58,213 nt of DNA from NCBI GenBank assembly GCA_023667045.1, contig JAMPAU010000011.1, positions 1-58,213 on the forward strand, given 5' to 3'. The notes beneath the pieces were generated by a model. The model saw only the letters and a list, made by a program, of their open reading frames with translations, had not been told where the DNA came from and did no database searches. The stretch is from Ruminococcus flavefaciens (GTDB lineage: Bacteria > Bacillota > Clostridia > Oscillospirales > Ruminococcaceae). Within the stretch, counting starts at the first letter, position 1; each line of letters starts with the position of its first letter. Positions 51,147 to 58,213 of the stretch are shown piece after piece. A program made the translations under genes and the position numbers.

Positions 51147-51433
51147 TTTCTTACCTCAACAGGCAGATAAATGTCCTCGCCGTAGCTGTCACCAAGAATT
51201 TTTACACCGTGAAGATAGTGCGAATCTCCGATTTTCAGAACCTCCACAAACTCCATTTCAGACACCTCAAACATCTGATTTTCTGAACTGTCAAGCACAA
51301 CAAAACATCCGATATCGTCGAGATTTTCAACGCTGTATTCGTTCATCATTTCGGTCGCTTTGCTGAAGATGTATTCTCTGATTTCAGGCTCAGAAATAGC
51401 CTTTATTTCGCTGATTTCTGTAATTTTAATCAT
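51140..51433 (-). CDS. hypothetical protein, 97 aa
   Basis: A small acidic protein (KITEISEIKAISEPEIREYIF; then YLHGVKILGDSYGEDIYLPVEV) with no known motif. Its beta-rich C-terminus and size suggest a small cytosolic domain. Start: ATG 51433 directly after the stop of the DUF1643 gene, with GGAGG upstream. The end overlaps the recombinase start by 7 bases, so both are translationally coupled. Confidence 0.65.
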   Translation of the reverse strand: MIKITEISEIKAISEPEIREYIFSKATEMMNEYSVENLDDIGCFVVLDSSENQMFEVSEMEFVEVLKIGDSHYLHGVKILGDSYGEDIYLPVEVRKC

Positions 51434-51952
51434 TTAGATTTCCTCCATTTCATAAGGCTCTAACTCCCATTCGTTTCTGACCGCTGGTGTTAGTGGGTGG
51501 AAGCCTTTTTCGCCGATTTTGTAAAGTTTGTTTGCATACGGTTTAAGCAGTTCAAGCAATTCTGACTGCCTGTCACGGACACGCTGACTGCTGTTTCCCA
51601 CACAACCCCAAGCAATAATTATTGCGTCGCTCATAGCCGCATACTGCTTGATAATTTTGTCGGTATCACTTTCAAGCAAATCCTCGTCCGAATTAAATCT
51701 TAAAGAAAGTTTCTCCATGATTCTGCTGTACAAATTTACGATATTTACCGTGCCAAACCCCAGTTTATTGAGGTTATTTATGACAAGCATTGTCGTCAAA
51801 TCGTAATTGAGAGTGTCCGCTGTGTTGGGATTTATCATGATAATCATTGCGGATTTTTTTTGACTATCCCACTCTTTACGGAGCAGAAAACGGTGAAGTC
51901 CGTCGTCTGAAAACAAGGCTTTACTCTTGATTACCTTAGTTTCCTCTTTCAT
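51434..51952 (-). CDS. DUF1643 family protein
   Basis: A 172-residue protein with the family pattern: RFLLRKEWDSQKKSAMIIMINPNTAD, VINNLNKLGFGTVNIVNLY and IIIAWGCVGN, ending in FHPLTPAV. DUF1643 proteins occur on mobile elements and have no settled function; the conserved N-P-N/S-T-A-D and W-G suggest a nucleotide-processing or glycosylase-like fold (inference). Start: ATG 51952 with GGAGGAAAAA upstream; the TTG ten codons earlier has no site. Confidence 0.85.
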   Translation of the reverse strand: MKEETKVIKSKALFSDDGLHRFLLRKEWDSQKKSAMIIMINPNTADTLNYDLTTMLVINNLNKLGFGTVNIVNLYSRIMEKLSLRFNSDEDLLESDTDKIIKQYAAMSDAIIIAWGCVGNSSQRVRDRQSELLELLKPYANKLYKIGEKGFHPLTPAVRNEWELEPYEMEEI

Positions 51953-52011
51953 TTTTTCCTCCTTTCTGTCAAGCAGGAGCAAAGCGAATTTGCTCTGTTT
52001 TGACTTATTTC

Positions 52012-52107
52012 TTACTTCTTTGCACCGAATTTTTTCGCAATTTCAGCAGTGAAAATCACGCCCTGAATAACGAGGACTGTCACCATTCCTGCAACGAATT
52101 TTTTCAT
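52012..52107 (-). CDS. 31-residue membrane microprotein
   Basis: Between the amidotransferase and DUF1643 genes the minus strand reads ATG at 52107 with AAAGGTGGTGATAAT upstream, then one short hydrophobic helix (FVAGMVTVLVIQGVIFTA) and a basic end (IAKKFGAKK), stop TAA at 52012. The spacing of 4 bases to the preceding stop and the good ribosome site favour a real gene, too short for most annotation programs. Confidence 0.55.
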   Translation of the reverse strand: MKKFVAGMVTVLVIQGVIFTAEIAKKFGAKK

Positions 52108-52111
52108 ATTA

Positions 52112-53056
52112 TCACCACCTTTCAATGCCCTTGATTTCATTCAATACTTCTTCCAGTGCTGTCGTATTCATGAGCAAATCCTCGATTTCGTCCGCTGTAT
52201 AGCCATATTCCAGCAATAACTCAACGTCATTTTCTGATACTCCGAACATTCCACAGTAATCAAAAAGCAGGTCTTTTTCTTCGCTTTCAAAATCGTTGTA
52301 CCAGTCGTCACAGCAGGAATAATTCCAGTAACGTGGCACGAATTTTTCAGCAATTTCAAAAGTATCTTTCACTGCTGTACCATCAGAATTTATCTGCAAA
52401 ATTTCGCCGTCTGTCATTTTGATTTCCTTGTGTTTATGATTGAATCCAACGACTTTCAAAGCATTGTCAAGAATTTCTTTCGTACTTGCATAGACATAAA
52501 TTCCGAGTTCTGCAAAGTGATAAATTGTTATCGGATTTGTACCTTTAACAAGGAAAAGCGTGTTGTCGTTTCTGAGAATTGTGAAAGTAAAGCTACCCTC
52601 AACGACTTCACTCATACACTTGATACTCTCCATATCTGCACCGCCAAAATGCTCCAACAACTGTACTGCAACATAACTGTCCGTTTCAATTTTTGTATCG
52701 GAGAGCATATATTTTTCATGGAGTTCCTTGTCGTTGTACAGCACTCCATTATGTGCCAGTGCAAAGCCTTTTTCCGACTCAAAAGGGTGATTGTTATAAT
52801 TAAATTTTTCGTCACCTTGAGTTGAAAAACGTGTATGACCGATTACGGTTTTTATGCCTGTCGGAAAGTACAGCTTGACTTTATGTGCAGGTTTTGCTTT
52901 CTTAAACGTCACAATTTTTCCGTCCTTGACGTAAGAAATTCCTGTTGCATCTGTGCCTCTGACCTCCGCACAGATTGAAAGAGCCTTTATCAGCCTTTTC
53001 AGAACCGCATTACTTACCTTGTTGCCGTGATTTAAAAATCCGAATATCGCACACAT
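52112..53056 (-). CDS. class II glutamine amidotransferase
   Basis: A 314-residue protein with an Ntn-type glutaminase domain that releases ammonia from glutamine. Met is followed by Cys (MCAIFGF), the catalytic nucleophile after Met removal. Further landmarks are RGTDATGISY, the GHTRFSTQGD motif, NNHPF, AHNGVLYN and ETDSYV. The C-terminal 90 residues are acidic and Cys/Trp-rich (WNYSCCDDWYNDF) and may bind a partner. Start: ATG 53056 after GGAGGA, one base after the stop of the amidoligase gene. It most likely supplies ammonia to that ligase. An in-frame start 13 codons upstream would hide the Cys and is rejected. Confidence 0.9.
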   Translation of the reverse strand: MCAIFGFLNHGNKVSNAVLKRLIKALSICAEVRGTDATGISYVKDGKIVTFKKAKPAHKVKLYFPTGIKTVIGHTRFSTQGDEKFNYNNHPFESEKGFALAHNGVLYNDKELHEKYMLSDTKIETDSYVAVQLLEHFGGADMESIKCMSEVVEGSFTFTILRNDNTLFLVKGTNPITIYHFAELGIYVYASTKEILDNALKVVGFNHKHKEIKMTDGEILQINSDGTAVKDTFEIAEKFVPRYWNYSCCDDWYNDFESEEKDLLFDYCGMFGVSENDVELLLEYGYTADEIEDLLMNTTALEEVLNEIKGIERW

Positions 53057-53057
53057 T

Positions 53058-54155
53058 TTAAACTTCCTCCTCTGTAAAAATTTCTTCGTTGACATAAAGA
53101 CGACGTTCTTTCAGATACTGAATCAGCTCATCATATCTGACTGAACGCACAAACTCGCTCCAACTCATGCTGTCGATTTCTTCCTCAGACATGGTTAAAG
53201 CCACCCTGCAAACTTCACTTACGAATTGCAAGGTGGCTATAAACGTGTTATATCTGAGAGTTCCTCTGAAAAGCCTGAACTCGACTGTAGAGTAGTTGCG
53301 TAAATTTACAGCAACATAGCGATTTCCGCAGTCTTTCGCCTTGTCGAGAATTTCTTTTCCTGACTTTTCCATACCCAGACGGCAACTCCAACGGTTCATG
53401 TTGCCTTCGGTTCTTCTGCTGAATCTGAAAATCTCATTCCAGTGCTTCTCCACAAAAAACAACACACGGCTGATGATTTCTTCCTGCTCCGACTGATTGA
53501 TACCAAACGCATCACGATTTACATGAACGTGCAAACCACAAGTGCTTGTATCGTGGGACTTGTAGTCCATTTCGACTGCTTCATAAAGAACACTTTCCCA
53601 GTCCATTGTGTTCATGTGATAGTCAAGTGTCATCGGGTGACTTACAATTTCAAAGCCGTCGTCAATAGAACCGTCAGACTTTATGTAGATATGCTCATCA
53701 TGGACGTTCGCAACATCTTTCAGTCTTTTGGCATTTTCACCGTCCTTACCGCCATCATCGACTTCAAGCTCCACACCGAAGTACAGATAGCTGTCACCGT
53801 AAAAAATCGGGTCGGGCTTGTAGCTGTAGTCCTCGATTTCATAGTCACTGTCGATTTCGTCATAACAGCTATTACAGTAAGGTACATTATCGTACCAGTT
53901 TACGTCGTTGTCGTGAATGATGTGGTTGCAATTTTCGCATCTGCGGTAGTAGTCGTTGTAGCAGTCAGCACAAAGACAGATGTTATCATCGCTCTCTGAG
54001 TCTTCGGAATACACAGTATCACCACAGTGGTCGCAGACAATACACTCCTCGTCCACACAAGACTCACAAAGCAAGTCTTCACCTATCCATGTGCCATAAT
54101 CGTTCTCATCAAGAACGTCACCGCAACAGGAGCAGATTCTTTTTTCTTCTTCCAT
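53058..54155 (-). CDS. amidoligase with N-terminal zinc ribbons
   Basis: 365 residues. The N-terminal 105 carry several CxxC zinc-ribbon-like units (CSCCGDVL, CESCVDEECIVCDHCGD, CADCYNDYYRRCENCNH, CNSCYD). The catalytic part belongs to the COOH-NH2 (glutamine-synthetase-like) amidoligase group: FGVELEVD near residue 127, the SDGSIDDGFEIVSHPMT box, CGLHVHVNR and NRYVAVNLRNYSTVEFRLFRGTL. Such ligases form amide bonds with ATP, usually with an amidotransferase encoded next door, as here. The substrate is unknown; the zinc ribbons may hold the target. Start: ATG 54155 after GGAGG. Confidence 0.88.
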   Translation of the reverse strand: MEEEKRICSCCGDVLDENDYGTWIGEDLLCESCVDEECIVCDHCGDTVYSEDSESDDNICLCADCYNDYYRRCENCNHIIHDNDVNWYDNVPYCNSCYDEIDSDYEIEDYSYKPDPIFYGDSYLYFGVELEVDDGGKDGENAKRLKDVANVHDEHIYIKSDGSIDDGFEIVSHPMTLDYHMNTMDWESVLYEAVEMDYKSHDTSTCGLHVHVNRDAFGINQSEQEEIISRVLFFVEKHWNEIFRFSRRTEGNMNRWSCRLGMEKSGKEILDKAKDCGNRYVAVNLRNYSTVEFRLFRGTLRYNTFIATLQFVSEVCRVALTMSEEEIDSMSWSEFVRSVRYDELIQYLKERRLYVNEEIFTEEEV

Positions 54156-54186
54156 TTTTCAAACCTCCATATATAAAAATAATTTC

Positions 54187-54210
54187 GGCAAGCAAGGAAG
54201 CCAGCTTACC
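54187..54210 (-). promoter_or_regulatory. leader hairpin of the amidoligase operon
   Basis: On the minus strand GGTAAGC (complement of 54204-54210) pairs with GCTTGCC (complement of 54187-54193), one G-U pair, loop of 10. It lies about 30 bases upstream of the ATG. TATAAT is found upstream (complement near 54216-54221) but without a good -35 box. Confidence 0.4.
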
Positions 54211-54284
54211 AAAATTATAATACATATTTAATTAATCTATTGAATACGGTCTGAAAATCTGAAATTTTATTTTAAATAAAAAAT

Positions 54285-54311
54285 CCCGATAAGGCTTTTG
54301 ACCTTATCGGG
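54285..54311 (-). terminator. rho-independent terminator of the AAA/membrane operon
   Basis: CCCGATAAGG and CCTTATCGGG form a perfect 10-bp stem with a 7-base loop; on the minus strand it is followed by ATTTTTTATTT. It lies just after the stop of the gene at 54319-55836 and also has an A/T-run on the other side. Confidence 0.92.
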
Positions 54312-54318
54312 ACAATTT

Positions 54319-55836
54319 TTATACAGGACAACCTGCAAGTTCGTCTATCTGATTAGCGGATAAGTCTTCATCTAAATAATCTCTGTGCTGTTCAAAATCC
54401 TTACCATATTCTTCCTTGATAATTCCGTTTTCGTCTTCATGGATTACAGAATAAAGGTAATCGCCTTTTTCATTCATAGCAGGCTGTTTTTTTATCCAAT
54501 TTTTCTTGATTGAAGTATCAATCTCTGTGTTAGTCATTGCTGAATATAAATCATCAAATTCTTCTTTGAAAAGACCAGGATTATTCCTGAGACAATCCAA
54601 ATCCGTTTCACTTACATAGCAGTCAAGAAATCTATTGCTGTACATATAATTCAACAAAAATTCCTTTGAAAACGGCACTTCCGCTAACTTCGGGACGGTT
54701 TTCAGCTTCTGCTCAAATGCTGACATCAATTCCTGTAAGAGTAAATCACTGAAAAATGCAACATCTTCTATATACCAGTATGAAGTATTAAGAATGCCGA
54801 AGCTGTCAATTATTTCTGTTAAATGGATATTCTGTTCTTTAAGATAGCCAAGAAATTCAGCATAAGAATAATAGAAAGAAATAATTCCGATAGTTTTGTC
54901 TTTGCTCTCGTCCATTTCTATCATAAATTCTTTCTTTATTCCATCGATTACAAGGTTTTTCAAGGTCGATTTCATAAAATCTTTGGCACTTACGCCATTA
55001 ACCTTATAATCTTCCCGCAATAAACTTTTAGTCTTCTCCTGTGAAAAGAACGAAGATTCAGTTATCTGATTCTGGCGGTCACTGCCGTTACTGATATTGT
55101 TAACATATTCAGCCATATATCCTTCTATTCTTGATTTGTACGATTTTTTAGCTATTATCATACATATAATTAAAATAACAAAGAGTATAACAGGCATTGC
55201 AGCTAAAATCAGTAATGCAGTTTTGATAAATCCGCCTTCAAAGAAATTCTGTATGAACAGCATTGCGGAAGTAAACAATACACAACCCTTTAAAAGACCG
55301 TCGATTTTTCCGAACAGTGCCGCCAATATATATACGACAACAGCAAATATCGCAAAATGCAGGGGCAAAGCCTTGTATAATATCGTTTCCGTAACTGCGA
55401 TAGCAGCACATATTAATGCATAATATATTGTGAATCTGTGCTTGGATTTATTTATCTTTTTCAGAAGTGAAAATCCTCCCACAGACAACAATGCAATGAT
55501 AAAAATCGCAGCTGAGGCTAAAAAGACAATGGTGGTACACTTTTCATTGGAAAAGCTCAATATTGATATTGCAATAGCTGACAGTGCAAGCTGACCTTGA
55601 AAAAAACGGCTAATTTTCTCGAATACCTTTATCATTCCAAAAACGACAACAGAGAAAATTATGTAACCCAAAGGAAAAGCACTTCCATCAAGGAATGATA
55701 TAAACTTCATAGTTCCAATAATAAGAAAACTTATCACATATAATACGGTGAAAAAGTTCTCTTTCAGAAACTCGTTGATGTCGTCCAAAATAGACCCTAC
55801 GACACAAACCAGTATGATAAGTATGATTATTCCCAT
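54319..55836 (-). CDS. polytopic membrane protein with cytosolic C-terminal domain, 505 aa
   Basis: The first 240 residues hold about eight membrane helices (for example IIILIILVCVVGSIL, VLYVISFLIIGTMKFI, FIIALLSVGGFSLL, LLILAAMPVILFVILIICMII). The remaining 260 are soluble and acidic, with a helical part (FMKSTLKNLVIDGIKKEF), EQKLKTVPKLAEVPFSKEFLL, and a tail rich in Glu/Asp/Tyr. No known family or catalytic motif. Start: ATG 55836 with GGCAGGA upstream. It is the last gene of the operon with the AAA ATPase and three small proteins and could be their membrane anchor or transport partner. Confidence 0.7.
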   Translation of the reverse strand: MGIIILIILVCVVGSILDDINEFLKENFFTVLYVISFLIIGTMKFISFLDGSAFPLGYIIFSVVVFGMIKVFEKISRFFQGQLALSAIAISILSFSNEKCTTIVFLASAAIFIIALLSVGGFSLLKKINKSKHRFTIYYALICAAIAVTETILYKALPLHFAIFAVVVYILAALFGKIDGLLKGCVLFTSAMLFIQNFFEGGFIKTALLILAAMPVILFVILIICMIIAKKSYKSRIEGYMAEYVNNISNGSDRQNQITESSFFSQEKTKSLLREDYKVNGVSAKDFMKSTLKNLVIDGIKKEFMIEMDESKDKTIGIISFYYSYAEFLGYLKEQNIHLTEIIDSFGILNTSYWYIEDVAFFSDLLLQELMSAFEQKLKTVPKLAEVPFSKEFLLNYMYSNRFLDCYVSETDLDCLRNNPGLFKEEFDDLYSAMTNTEIDTSIKKNWIKKQPAMNEKGDYLYSVIHEDENGIIKEEYGKDFEQHRDYLDEDLSANQIDELAGCPV

Positions 55837-55851
55837 AGATTCCTGCCACCC

Positions 55852-56310
55852 TTATGCGACATTCAGTTCATTACAAGCATACTCCTGCTTGTTTGCTGTC
55901 TGATTTGAAATATCTATCATGTTGTTGTTTTCCATTTGCAGTGCAAGAGCCTTTATATCGGCAGGAATTTCGTCCTCAGAAACAAACGTCTGTCTTACGA
56001 CTGTATTCTTCATGTAAGAGCCATCCGACTGCTTGGTGTAGTGGTAGGAAATCTCCTGATATTCGTTGTTGACTTTCTTCAGAAACGTCTGCACGCCATT
56101 TACCACTACATTGAATTTTGTGGTAACATAATTAACAGCCTGACCAATCCACTGTGTAAGAAGTGTAAAGAACTTACCAATAATCATGGCAACCTTTCTT
56201 ATGCTCTGTGCGATAATGCCTATCAGTTTCTTGGTGAAATTCAGTATTTTCTCTGCAACACTGTTGATAACCTCTCCTGCTGTAGAAAGCAGATTCTTAA
56301 AAAATCCCAT
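55852..56310 (-). CDS. membrane-associated protein, 152 aa, with S-E-D-E-I-P motif
   Basis: The N-terminal 70 residues are several hydrophobic or amphipathic helices (FFKNLLSTAGEVINSV, KLIGIIAQSIRKVAMIIGKFF). The C-terminal half reads YQEISYHYTKQSDGSYMKNTV, then VSEDEIPADIKALALQM and an Asn/Gln-rich end. This part is similar to the protein at 56774 (KEISKNYSKVGEQWQVTEV, PSDKIPDEI), so the two are paralogues. The AAA ATPase of the same operon ends in a related segment. Start: ATG 56310 after AAAGGAG. Function unknown. Confidence 0.65.
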   Translation of the reverse strand: MGFFKNLLSTAGEVINSVAEKILNFTKKLIGIIAQSIRKVAMIIGKFFTLLTQWIGQAVNYVTTKFNVVVNGVQTFLKKVNNEYQEISYHYTKQSDGSYMKNTVVRQTFVSEDEIPADIKALALQMENNNMIDISNQTANKQEYACNELNVA

Positions 56311-56315
56311 AATAA

Positions 56316-56762
56316 TTACTCCTTTTCGTTTTTAATCTGTGGTGTTTCCACATTAAATTCATACTGCTCTGTTTTCAGCTTTTCAAGCTGATTTTTTGTT
56401 TCCTCGTCGTCAAGTGCAAAGCCCTCGAAACTTCTTTCAGTATGAAGCGGATAAATCTGAAAGTTATTCTCAGCTTTGAACTGGTCTTTGTAATACAGCT
56501 CCGCATCTACATTAAGAACAAACTTTTTCTCTTCCTTTTCCGATACAGTAACCGTAAAGCGACATTTTCCGCCCACATAGATAAGTCCCTCTTTTTTGGC
56601 GTGAGCAATGAGACGTTTGTCGATTTCACTGCCTGTTTTGGTGACAAATTCCTCCCATGTAAGCGGACGTGATACTTTCTTTTTGATATCGCTTTCGGCT
56701 TCTGTTTCAGTCATTGTCTTGTCAAGCTGACGACCTAATTTTTCAAAGAAATTAATGCCCAT
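56316..56762 (-). CDS. hypothetical soluble protein, 148 aa
   Basis: An acidic protein with a helical start (FFEKLGRQLDKTMTETEAESD), a short conserved-looking segment (RPLTWEEFVTKTGSEIDKR) and a beta domain (GLIYVGGKCRFTVTVSEKEEKKF, LNVDAELYYKD). No known family. Start: ATG 56762 after GGAGG. It lies between the two paralogous membrane-associated proteins, and may be their soluble partner. Confidence 0.65.
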   Translation of the reverse strand: MGINFFEKLGRQLDKTMTETEAESDIKKKVSRPLTWEEFVTKTGSEIDKRLIAHAKKEGLIYVGGKCRFTVTVSEKEEKKFVLNVDAELYYKDQFKAENNFQIYPLHTERSFEGFALDDEETKNQLEKLKTEQYEFNVETPQIKNEKE

Positions 56763-56773
56763 GATACCCTCCT

Positions 56774-57145
56774 TTACTGATAATTTTTAAGAAGCTGTGC
56801 TTCAATGTCCTGTGTGAGTTCAAGCATATCGCTGTTTACCTGCATTGACTGCTGATAAATTTCATCGGGGATTTTGTCAGACGGAACGTCCCTTGAAACT
56901 TCCGTAACCTGCCACTGCTCGCCGACCTTCGAGTAATTTTTGGAAATTTCCTTTCCAGCAGTACGCAGTGTTGCACGTCCGACGTTTATAAAAGTCTTGC
57001 AACCAATAAGTGCGCCCTGCACAACCCTTTTCGCTACCTGTCCGATAGTCTTGAGCCACTTGATAATGTCATCATAAAACATATCAATAAGGCTTGAGAT
57101 GATGACCGCCGCACCTACGGCAGCCAGTGCTGTGAATAAAATCAT
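56774..57145 (-). CDS. membrane-associated protein, 123 aa, with S-D-K-I-P motif
   Basis: An N-terminal membrane helix (ILFTALAAVGAAVIISSLIDMFY) is followed by an amphipathic region (WLKTIGQVAKRVVQGALIGC) and KEISKNYSKVGEQWQVTEV, then VPSDKIPDEIYQQSMQV and a short helix. It is a paralogue of the 152-residue protein at 55852, despite a different N-terminus. Start: ATG 57145 after GGAGGAATG. Function unknown. Confidence 0.65.
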   Translation of the reverse strand: MILFTALAAVGAAVIISSLIDMFYDDIIKWLKTIGQVAKRVVQGALIGCKTFINVGRATLRTAGKEISKNYSKVGEQWQVTEVSRDVPSDKIPDEIYQQSMQVNSDMLELTQDIEAQLLKNYQ

Positions 57146-57159
57146 TTTTCATTCCTCCA

Positions 57160-58092
57160 TTACATATTTTTTGATTTTTCTACTATATCTCTCGGAACTT
57201 CTGATTCCGATATAGTCTCGGTTTTTGTGATTTTCATGTCACTACTGTCAATGTTTTTGTTTGCATTCTTGCTCTTAATAATCTCGTCTATTGCAGTTTC
57301 AAAATTCGACTGCTTAACAAGAAAATCGTGGTCTTTTGCTGATTTCAGAGCCGCTTTAAGAACTGCATTAGATATGTCGCTTCCGCTTACGCCGTCATAT
57401 TTTTCGGCAATTTCAGAAATATTAATATCTGTGGGCATTTCTTTTGGTATGTACATTCGCCACAGCTTTTCACGAAGTTCCTTATCAGGCAGTTCAAACT
57501 TTACATGATACTGTATTCTCCGCATAAAAGCAGGGTCGTAATTGCTGATAAAATTAGTCGCAAAAATTACCATACCACTGAAATCATTCAGCAATGTCAG
57601 CAGAACGGAACGGGTCTGGTTAACGCTTACATCAGTTGAACTGGACATATTTGTTACACGCTTGCTAAGTAAAGCATCAGCTTCATCAAAGAAAATAATA
57701 ACATCTTTTTCTTCGGCAGTCCGAAACAGATTCGTCAGATTTTTACTCGTCTCACCCACGTATTTCGATTCAATATCCGCATAGTTAACGCATATCATCT
57801 CTTTATTCAGTTCGCTTGCAATCGCATGAGCAGCCATTGTCTTGCCTGTTCCTGGTTCACCATACAGATTGACAAACAGGCTTTTTCTCTGCTTCATTAT
57901 AGATTGCAGATTCCATTCCACAAACACTCTGTTCCAATATTCCTTAGCCTTGATGACTGTCTGCAATTCGTCAAGATTTTTTTCAGACAAAATCAAGTCA
58001 GAAAGTTTGTATTTAGGCTTTGAAACCATAAAAACTACTTCCTGCTTAACATTTGCCGTATTTGAGCTGTTTTTTGTCGGTACTAATGGCAC
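57160..58092 (-). CDS. AAA ATPase (FtsH/Cdc48-like clade)
   Basis: About 310 residues with one AAA module: Walker A YGEPGTGKTMAAHAI, Walker B IIFFDEADALLS, sensor-1 VIFATNF and the arginine-finger region DPAFMRRIQYHVKF. The C-terminal lid is followed by a charged tail (ITKTETISESEVPRDIVEK) that resembles the S-E/D-x-I-P-x-D/E-I motif of the small proteins downstream. No protease domain, so it is probably a remodelling or disassembly ATPase for these partners (inference). Start: GTG 58092, 8 bases after AGGAGG; an ATG at 58098 lies only two bases from that site. Confidence 0.85.
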   Translation of the reverse strand: MPLVPTKNSSNTANVKQEVVFMVSKPKYKLSDLILSEKNLDELQTVIKAKEYWNRVFVEWNLQSIMKQRKSLFVNLYGEPGTGKTMAAHAIASELNKEMICVNYADIESKYVGETSKNLTNLFRTAEEKDVIIFFDEADALLSKRVTNMSSSTDVSVNQTRSVLLTLLNDFSGMVIFATNFISNYDPAFMRRIQYHVKFELPDKELREKLWRMYIPKEMPTDINISEIAEKYDGVSGSDISNAVLKAALKSAKDHDFLVKQSNFETAIDEIIKSKNANKNIDSSDMKITKTETISESEVPRDIVEKSKNM

Positions 58093-58147
58093 TTGCATTA
58101 CCTCCTATCATATTTTTGAAAATTAATTTTATCTATACTCCGCTTAC

Positions 58148-58176
58148 ATTATAACATACTATAATCAAAATTGCAA
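58148..58176 (-). promoter_or_regulatory. sigma-A-type promoter of the AAA operon
   Basis: On the minus strand TTGCAA (58171-58176) is followed after exactly 17 bases by TATAAT (complement of 58148-58153). It lies about 55 bp before the start codon. Nothing else was seen from here to the end of the window. Confidence 0.88.
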
Positions 58177-58213
58177 GTAATTTTTAAATATATTTTTGCT
58201 TATATTAATTTGT

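Noticed and set aside
53442-53999. 185-codon open frame on the plus strand over the amidoligase gene
   Set aside because: Val/Ile-rich antisense shadow of the zinc-ribbon and catalytic regions.
1-58213. CRISPR arrays, rRNA or tRNA genes, insertion sequences with terminal repeats
   Set aside because: Looked for on both strands; no regular spacer-repeat pattern, no tRNA-like cloverleaf and no DDE or IS200-type transposase was seen.

Overview
The window looks like most of an integrative and conjugative element (ICE) of a low-GC Clostridia, most likely a Ruminococcus-type gut or rumen bacterium. This is inferred from AT-rich DNA, strong AGGAGG ribosome sites, frequent TTG and GTG starts, and a familiar Firmicutes ICE gene set. 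No rRNA, tRNA or CRISPR was seen. The species cannot be fixed from the sequence alone.

Layout of the plus-strand block, about 1-49.2 kb. At 0-5 kb is a replication and partition module: a truncated small gene, a D5/P4-type primase-helicase, an origin-like repeat region, a YopX-family protein, ParA, and ParB with two perfect palindromes inside its gene. At 4.7-8.9 kb are accessory genes: a Thr-rich lipoprotein, two membrane proteins sharing a duplicated leader and N-terminus, an exonuclease-like protein lacking catalytic residues, and three XRE regulators. At 8.9-23.3 kb is the mating channel operon: a DUF3801/PcfB-like protein, VirD4, two VirB2-like proteins (one a tandem duplication), VirB6-like, PrgI, VirB4, a p60-like scaffold without a visible hydrolase, a GLUG-type surface protein, a coiled coil and an XRE regulator. 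At 23.3-27.3 kb is a cargo pocket around topB. At 27.4-38.6 kb one gene encodes a 3738-residue methylase/SNF2-helicase protein that carries a TnpV-like gene nested in another frame. At 38.6-42.9 kb are a TOPRIM primase-like protein, a probable oriT, a MobV/Pre relaxase and TraX. At 43-49.2 kb are a structured RNA leader, an Rpn nuclease with an internal in-frame start, and three consecutive large serine recombinases.

After an inverted repeat at 49.22-49.28 kb everything is on the minus strand. Operon I runs from a sigma-A-type promoter at 58.15 kb: an AAA ATPase, three small proteins and a polytopic membrane protein, ending at a strong terminator at 54.3 kb. Operon II holds a zinc-ribbon amidoligase, a class II glutamine amidotransferase, a 31-residue microprotein, a DUF1643 protein, a small unknown, a fourth serine recombinase and a DUF960 protein. 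This may be a second mobile element or a cargo island.

Leads judged most worth following: (1) a 13-base motif, TTTTCTTTTTCAG, directly behind stop codons at seven places; (2) a multi-hairpin RNA leader whose terminal two-hairpin module recurs with a compensated stem in front of the recombinase operon; (3) two nested genes, TnpV-like in the giant gene and an RpnS-like product in rpn; (4) parS-like palindromes inside parB; (5) the amidoligase/amidotransferase/AAA locus, where the ATPase tail shares a short motif with two neighbouring membrane-associated proteins.
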